From Pavlovales sp. CCMP2436 (Eukaryota > Haptophyta > Pavlovophyceae > Pavlovales), in contig MU631629.1 in assembly GCA_026770615.1 (NCBI GenBank), forward strand, positions 130,065 through 141,674: a stretch of 11,610 nucleotides of DNA, given 5' to 3'. Position numbers and translations under genes: made by a program. The notes below the pieces were generated by a model. That model saw nothing but the letters and a program-made list of their open reading frames with translations. It was not told the DNA's origin and did not search any database. This document shows, piece by piece, positions 7,268 to 11,610 of the stretch (position 1 is the stretch's first letter; the number at the start of each line of letters is the position of its first letter).

Positions 7268-7286
7268 CAATATCCGGCCTATGGCA
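7268..7286 (-). repeat. Right terminal inverted repeat
   Basis: caatatccggcctatggca is the reverse complement of 1332-1350 with two mismatches. Confidence 0.7.
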
Positions 7287-7296
7287 ATGTGTCGGT
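7287..7296. repeat. Right 10-bp direct repeat, putative target-site duplication
   Basis: atgtgtcggt is identical to 1322-1331. Confidence 0.75.
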
Positions 7297-7912
7297 GCCC
7301 GAATAAAAAAGTGAATAAAAGCGACGCCAGCACTGGCGCTGGCCATGGCCGGAGCTGGGCTTAGTCGCCTGCGGGCGCAGTCCGATAGGGGCAGGCTTTA
7401 CACACCCCCTGGTACACCATGACCGGGGCCAGAGCCTCCATGGATCACAAAATACCGGGGTGTGTACGCAAGACCTGATCGGGGTGCTTACACTTGCAAC
7501 TGGATCGCTAGTGTACTGTACATGACGAACCAGATACAGTCCTTGGAGGATATTTGGAACGGGAGGTATTTGGACCACAGCCTGCGCTAGCGTAGAACGC
7601 CCTGGTGGCCGTGCGGGCTAAGCTGCCATCTGGTGGCAATCGAAGATACGTCCGAGCTGATGGTCACTGCGCGTCGGGCACCCGTTGTGCGAACCTCCTC
7701 TGCGATCGGCGCACGTCTCCGGGTTGTCATGCTCGCGCGCGGCCACTCCGCGCCTGCTCCACGCCACTTAAACGAACGCGAACGTGAGTTGCAGATGATC
7801 GGCTTGGCCGATGATAGGCATCGTTATACTCGCCACGATCAAGCGGACGCGAATCTGCCGACTTCTAGCCACTACCACATTATAGATTTTTCTAATATCA
7901 CATTATAGCCTA
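7297..7912. other. Flank without a confident gene
   Basis: A plus frame 7633-7908 (91 codons, with RHLNERERELQMIGLADD) looks mildly coding but has no recognised family. It ends in an AT-rich stretch with the small hairpin cacatta-tagcc-taatgtg at 7899-7917, just upstream of the next gene. The minus frame 7279-7578 has many Cys, Trp and Pro residues and looks random. Confidence 0.35.
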
Positions 7913-8823
7913 ATGTGGCACATTAAAACTCGGTGCCACATTACACGAAAGTGGCGCGAGGCACTGCGTGAAGATGGGCTGGAGGTGGGCGGTGTGATCA
8001 CACAGCCCAGTCAGCGGGTGCCCCTTTTCAGCCAGCACCCGCCGCCCGAGGACCCGCCGCCGCTCGAGCCCGAGTCCGAGGCTGACGAGCCGCGCACGGC
8101 CGGTGCCCGGCGCGGGCCACTCGCCGTGCCCGAAGATGACGCGTCGGACACGCAGAGTGGCCAGGACGACGACGACGCGCGCAACGCCGCCGCGCTCGCC
8201 GCTGCGCTAGCTGCCGACGAGGAGGACGATGACGAGAAGGAGGACGTGGTCGGCGACGACGAGGAGGATGCGGTGATGACGGATGAAGAGGAGGAGGAGC
8301 TGGCGGCTGCTGCAGCGAAGCCGTCAGCGGAGGAGGCGCGCGAGTTCAAGGCGCGCGAGTTCAAGGGGTGGAAGGCGCAGACGCTCCGGCTGAAGAGCAA
8401 CCAACCTTCATCCGGCCGCTTGGTGCGCACTCCGACGGCGGAGCGCAAAGTGCCACGCTGGGTTCGCACCATCCCTGACCCCGAATTCCCAGAGCTCGGC
8501 ATCGCGTCCGTGCAGCAAGACGATAAAAACAAATCGAAGCAGGCCTGCACCGAGACGCTCGGCAGCAAGAACGACGACTGCAGCGTGCACGTGCAGCGCA
8601 ACTGCGAGCAAAAGATCCTGCACAAGAATAAGCGAGCCGCGCCCACTGCGCCCACCGTACTCGAGAAATTTCAGCGTGATTTCAACCGATCAAAAACGTG
8701 CCTACGCTACCGCTCCTGTGGCTTTGTTGCTACTTCTTCGTCAACCTCTGGGCCGCGAGCCAGCCAGCCATGGCAGCATACTTCCAGTCGCACGCGTTCG
8801 TCTTCCGGTGGACGCGCGTGCAG

Positions 8824-8838
8824 GTAAAGGCTAGGGGA

Positions 8839-8892
<54 letters not shown>

Positions 8893-8932
8893 TAATAATA
8901 CACCTGAACCCCCCCCCCCCCCCCCCCCCCAG
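8824..8932 (+). other. Candidate intron 1 with (TAA)n and C22 tract
   Basis: GT-AG boundaries are cag|gtaaag and ccccag|gtcgg. The interior is a (TAA)n microsatellite (about 8840-8900) followed by 22 C (8909-8930) directly before the acceptor. Splicing here does not by itself restore the frame to the NNPLE motif, so one more indel or a different donor is needed. Confidence 0.5.
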
Positions 8933-9160
8933 GTCGGCGCTGGCGGGGGTCCGACAACAACCCACTCGAGGGTACCAACCGCACGCAAAAGGACGCGGTG
9001 CACTGGACACGACACGCCCTCCTCAAGTTCGGCGAAGTAATGCGACACTGGCTAGGACAGACACAAGGGGCGGGATGACTACGGTTTTAACCAGAAGTTC
9101 AACTCCGCCGTGTGGTGCAATGCCACCTTCCAACTCGTCGTGGGCTGGAAAGACCAAAAG

Positions 9161-9445
9161 GTAATTCTGCTCTTCAGCTCTCCCGGACTCTGCCCTTCTC
9201 CCGGACTCTGCCATTGGGATATATGTCATTGCGATTGTAAGTGTTTATTATTATTATTATTATCATCATCATATCATCATCATCATCATTATCATCATCA
9301 TCATCATCAACATTATTATTACTATTTATTCAGATTGTTATTATTATTGTTGTTGTTATTATTATTATTAGTATTGTTGTTGTTGTTGTTGTAATTATTA
9401 TTGTTGTTGTTTATATTATTATTATTATTATTATTATTATTTTAG
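9161..9445 (+). other. Candidate intron 2, 285 nt, mostly microsatellite
   Basis: The donor is aaaag|gtaatt and the acceptor tattttag|ttcc. It is phase 0 and joins GWKDQK to FQDSAIETT without a stop. From about 9244 to 9440 it is made of TTA, ATC, TTG and ATT triplet runs. Confidence 0.65.
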
Positions 9446-9991
9446 TTCCAAGACTCGGCGATTGAGACCACGCTCGACGGCGTTACCGTGCTGCTGCTGC
9501 CGCGCGAGCGCCTCAGCTCGCAGCTTGACGGCATGGGCGAAGAGGTGGGCGCCAAGCTGTACTCGCAGACACGTGACTGCTATCTCGCGGTGATGAGCAA
9601 CGACCCATCCAAAGTCACCGCGGCAGTGAATGCGGACCCTCTCATCAATGACCTGCACGACATGCTCGACCTCTCCGAGGCTTTCGCCCTGCTCACCGTC
9701 GCCGAGTACAACAACAAGCTCGAGAAGACGCTCTGGCGCATGATGGACGTTGACTCCACGCTCCAGGGCCAGAACGAACTCATGAAGTGCAGCTGTGGCA
9801 AGTACTATCACTACCTCGTCTGCGAGCACGTGATATTCTGGCACATGCTCCACGGCCAGGTCACCACGCCATCAACATTCAAGGTCGTCGACCACGTGAA
9901 CCGTGCGCAGAAACTCGGCACCTCGGCACCCGGGTACCCGATGCACATGCGCAAAATTTCGAAAGGGGGCGCGCTGTCTTCGGTGTACTGA

Positions 9992-10782
9992 ATGAATAGG
10001 GTATAACAAATGACAACTTTAGGGCGTTATTTAGAGCGTTTTTCCTTTCTGTATTTCTACTAGTTAGTTAATAGCTAGTTATTAATTAAATAAACTTTTG
10101 AGAATAGAGGTGGAGAGGGAGAAGCACTTGCAAAGATTTAAATCGGAGGCGCCGCCGGCAGGCCTTCTATGCCACAGGCAGTCGTAGAAAAAATTACGGC
10201 CTATTTTAGCACATTTGCCCTGATTTGCCCGGTAGTACTAAGCGATGGGATACGGCGGCAAGCGCGAGGGTGCAGGCCGCTATGTAAGAGCACCCTTACT
10301 CTAAGCCCGTGCCCGACTGCCCGCGCTACTATATTGTTTCTATAATATTTAATGAATATTAAATATTATATAAATTATTTATAAATTAATGTATTACTAA
10401 CTAACGTATAGGCGTAAACGCGTTTAAACCAGAATCAAATAGAAATGGGCACTTCTCGCCTGCGCGCACGCTCGGCCTACGGCCGACCGGCCACAAAATC
10501 AAATAATTAAGTTTGAAAATTTTAGCGACCACCTTTGTAGCCAGTTTTTCCACCCTTGAGTTGGTTTAGTAATCTGAATCATTATACCTTGATTTCATTA
10601 TTGCTAAATTTTGATTTGTTTGCTATAGCTCACAATTAAAACGATGATAACAATGGTAACTGACTTACCCTTAAATGTGCGGTGAAACTTCACCGACAAA
10701 GTTCTTCGGAACAAATAATAATAAAATACTCTTTTTTTGCTAATAACCAAATTAATGAACGCACTAACGCTAGCCCCCCCCC
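9992..10782. other. AT-rich spacer with a 13-bp-arm hairpin and a poly(A)-like signal
   Basis: No gene was seen. AATAAA at 10089-10094 could serve the gene ending at 9991. Bases 10341-10353 and 10358-10370 are perfect reverse complements (all A/T) around gaat. A GC-rich palindrome-like stretch, ggcctacggccgaccggcc, lies near 10473-10491. Confidence 0.5.
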
Positions 10783-11226
10783 CTACGACCACTGCATCCT
10801 CTCCTTGAGGCGCAGATACTCTTTCGCGACCATCCGGAGCATATGCGCGTTAGGAGCGACGGCCTTGTCGCTGTGCTGCACCCCGTAGGCTACCTTGTGA
10901 AACTTCTGAGCGATGTCGCGAACTCCGCACACGAAGACGGAGTGCCCCTCGGCCACCAGGCGGTGCGTTGTGTCGACGCACAGGATCACCGGCATGCCGG
11001 ACTCCTTGATATGCCACAGGTTCGTCATGAGCTTCTCGGACGTGAGGACGTACGTAACCCACTTGGTCTTAGAGTCGATCATCCAGTCGCTCAAATGCCG
11101 TCTGCCATCATTTCTTGTCCGTTTTTTAAAAGCATCCATTTTCCGGTCCAAATTACCAGACAAATTACCAGACATTCCTGTGACCGCTATTTTTGAGTGA
11201 CCGTTAGCTAAACCGTAGGACTCCAA
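10783..11226 (-). pseudogene. MULE transposase fragment with the start of the catalytic domain
   Basis: The frame is open beyond 11226; the first ATG is at 11175-11173 (MSGNLSGNLDRK, encoded partly by a 12-bp tandem duplication). Residues 80-116 of the open frame read VILCVDTTHRLVAEGHSVFV, then CGVRDIAQKFHKVAYGV. This is the typical opening of the MULE DDE domain: the D of VDTTHRL is the first catalytic Asp, followed by the G..D...FH.VA strand. The frame stops at TAG 10785-10783, before the second Asp and the glutamate, next to a G-rich run (C9 on the plus strand). A donor-like tc|gtaggg overlaps the stop, so a lost 3' exon is possible. It lies opposite in strand to the SWIM-bearing half at 7913-9991, so the two cannot be one transcript as they stand. 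Confidence 0.65.
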
Positions 11227-11230
11227 AAAC

Positions 11231-11280
11231 GAGTGAGTGATAGCCTAAGCGGGGAGCCAAAAAAATGAGTGAGTGATAGC
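11231..11280. repeat. Direct repeat gagtgagtgatagc, two copies
   Basis: The 14-mer occurs at 11231-11244 and 11267-11280 upstream of the transposase fragment. Related gtgaccgct/agcggtcac phrases lie on either side (11178 and 11280), forming inverted pairs. Confidence 0.6.
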
Positions 11281-11327
11281 AGCGGTCACTCGCGGTGCCC
11301 AGAAAGCCCCTTCGAACGAGTGGCTGT

Positions 11328-11428
11328 CAGCCAATGAGAGAGCAGGGATGCACCAGCCACAAAGGAAATTCCTAAGGACCTTAAATCTTGCGTATGTGGC
11401 TGGTGAATCCCTGCTCTTTTACTGGCTG
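11328..11428. repeat. Inverted repeat with 33-bp arms, foldback or MITE-like
   Basis: Arms 11328-11360 and 11396-11428 match as reverse complements at 29 of 33 positions; the shared core is agagcagggat.caccagccac. The 35-base spacer holds small palindrome-like phrases (ggaaattcc, aaggacctt). The size fits a miniature foldback element or a cruciform; no clear target duplication was found. Confidence 0.7.
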
Positions 11429-11503
11429 TTCGTTTTTCAAAAAAAAACTCGGCTCAAAAAAATTCTCCACCATTCTACCCCCATAATTTGAGATAATTAT
11501 ACT

Positions 11504-11610
11504 TATATTTATGATAGGGATTCAAGCTGGCGTCTGACTGTTCTGAATGTTGTGCTGGTCTGAGCGCTGCGTCGCCCATTGCCTGCTGCGTGCCTTAGTC
11601 GGCTGCGCTG
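11504..11610 (+). repeat. Dispersed repeat copy, cut by the window end
   Basis: It begins with the same 15 bases (tatatttatgatagg) as the copy at 169 and continues through the conserved core up to the last base of the window. Confidence 0.85.

Larger units (their letters stand above)
1332..7286. mobile_element. Candidate 5.96-kb transposon or endogenous virus carrying helicase, discoidin-like and lipase genes
   Basis: The boundaries rest on three signals that agree: 19-bp imperfect terminal inverted repeats (1332-1350 and 7268-7286, 17 of 19 matching); an identical 10-bp direct repeat immediately outside both ends; and subterminal AT-rich arrays of TGGCAATAT/ATATTGCCA motifs at both ends (1350-1480 and 7120-7286). 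All three recognisable genes inside lie on the minus strand and are of types known from viruses of protists. Family knowledge: 9-10 bp target duplications and subterminal repeats fit Mutator-like elements; polintons usually make about 6 bp and start AG. No transposase, integrase, capsid protein or packaging ATPase is seen inside, so the element is either non-autonomous, degraded, or a MULE with captured viral genes. Confidence 0.65.
7913..9991 (+). pseudogene. MULE transposase C-terminal half (SWIM zinc finger) behind an acidic N-terminal region, three exons
   Basis: Proposed exons are 7913-8823, 8933-9160 and 9446-9991. Exon 1 has a Pro/Glu-rich start, an acidic and Ala-rich block (residues 75-140) and a REFKAREFK duplication. 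After an A5 run (8692-8696) the better frame shifts by one and reads CYFFVNLW and MAAYFQSHAFVFRW; an extra intron there is the alternative. Exon 2 carries WRGSDNNPLEGTNRTQK, the TNNxxE...N..K signature of Mutator transposases, then needs another shift near 9075 before FNQKFNSAVWCNATF. Exon 3 follows in phase and holds CSCGKYYHYLVCEH (9788-9829), a CxC...CxH SWIM zinc finger that binds DNA in MULE transposases. The catalytic DDE part is absent. A polyadenylation-like AATAAA lies at 10089. The shifts suggest decay; the acidic head may be a fused host fragment. Confidence 0.6.

Noticed and set aside
7320..7420. Possible tRNA or small RNA in the GC-rich stretch
   Set aside because: No cloverleaf arms or conserved TTCNA loop could be assembled.
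7279..7578. Minus frame of 99 codons
   Set aside because: No motif, random-looking composition; it crosses the proposed element end and the direct repeat.
8011..8655. Minus-strand frame of 214 codons with long serine runs
   Set aside because: It is the antisense shadow of the acidic exon (GAG/GAC codons read backwards give Ser-type runs).
8707..9048. Minus frames with poly-Gly and poly-Leu or poly-Tyr runs
   Set aside because: They derive from the C tract and the TAA microsatellite in intron 1.
9110..9465. Plus frames rich in Ile, His, Leu and Ser
   Set aside because: They are microsatellite translation in intron 2, not a membrane protein.
9437..9853. Minus-strand frame of 138 codons
   Set aside because: It is antisense to the SWIM-bearing exon, which has the better motif support.
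10843..11196. Plus-strand frames opposite the MULE fragment
   Set aside because: They are antisense shadows; the VDTTHRL catalytic motif supports the minus strand.

Overview
The window looks like nuclear DNA of a GC-rich single-celled eukaryote, most likely an alga or other protist; I cannot name the species. The signs are GT-AG introns inside coding frames, trinucleotide microsatellites in those introns, transposase remnants of eukaryotic superfamilies (Mutator/MULE, probably hAT), and gene remnants of the kind found in polinton-like viruses (PLVs), virophages or large DNA viruses of protists. No bacterial operon, rRNA, tRNA or CRISPR array was seen.

Layout. 1-1331: repeat-rich left flank with a 73-bp-arm palindrome, one copy of a dispersed repeat, a possible hAT (DUF4371-like) fragment and a ~110-bp tandem repeat. 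1332-7286: a candidate mobile element of 5,955 bp. Its ends are 19-bp imperfect terminal inverted repeats (17 of 19 match), directly flanked by an identical 10-bp direct repeat (atgtgtcggt, 1322-1331 and 7287-7296), as expected of a target-site duplication. Both ends carry AT-rich subterminal arrays of TGGCAATAT-like motifs.

Inside the element three genes lie on the minus strand: a helicase protein with a possible PolB-like segment (5928-4069, C-terminally truncated), a large protein with a discoidin (F5/8 C)-like domain (about 3191-1938), and a broken class 3 lipase (1870-1460). The first two are separated by C-rich repetitive DNA. A ~75-bp repeat sits, in opposite orientations, at the 5' end of both large ORFs. 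On the right is a 361-bp tandem array (6108-6911), related to copies at 84-331 and 11504-11610 outside the element.

7287-11610: right flank with two pieces of MULE transposase in opposite orientations. A plus-strand, intron-containing gene (7913-9991) has an acidic N-terminal region, the MULE NNPLE-type segment and a SWIM zinc finger. A minus-strand ORF (11226-10783) holds the start of the catalytic domain. The window ends inside another copy of the dispersed repeat.

Main interpretation (inference): a decayed virus-derived or gene-capturing transposon. Helicase, virion-type attachment protein and lipase fit an endogenous PLV/virophage-like element, but no capsid protein, packaging ATPase or integrase is visible. 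The ~10-bp target duplication is more typical of Mutator elements, so a MULE that captured viral genes is a serious alternative.
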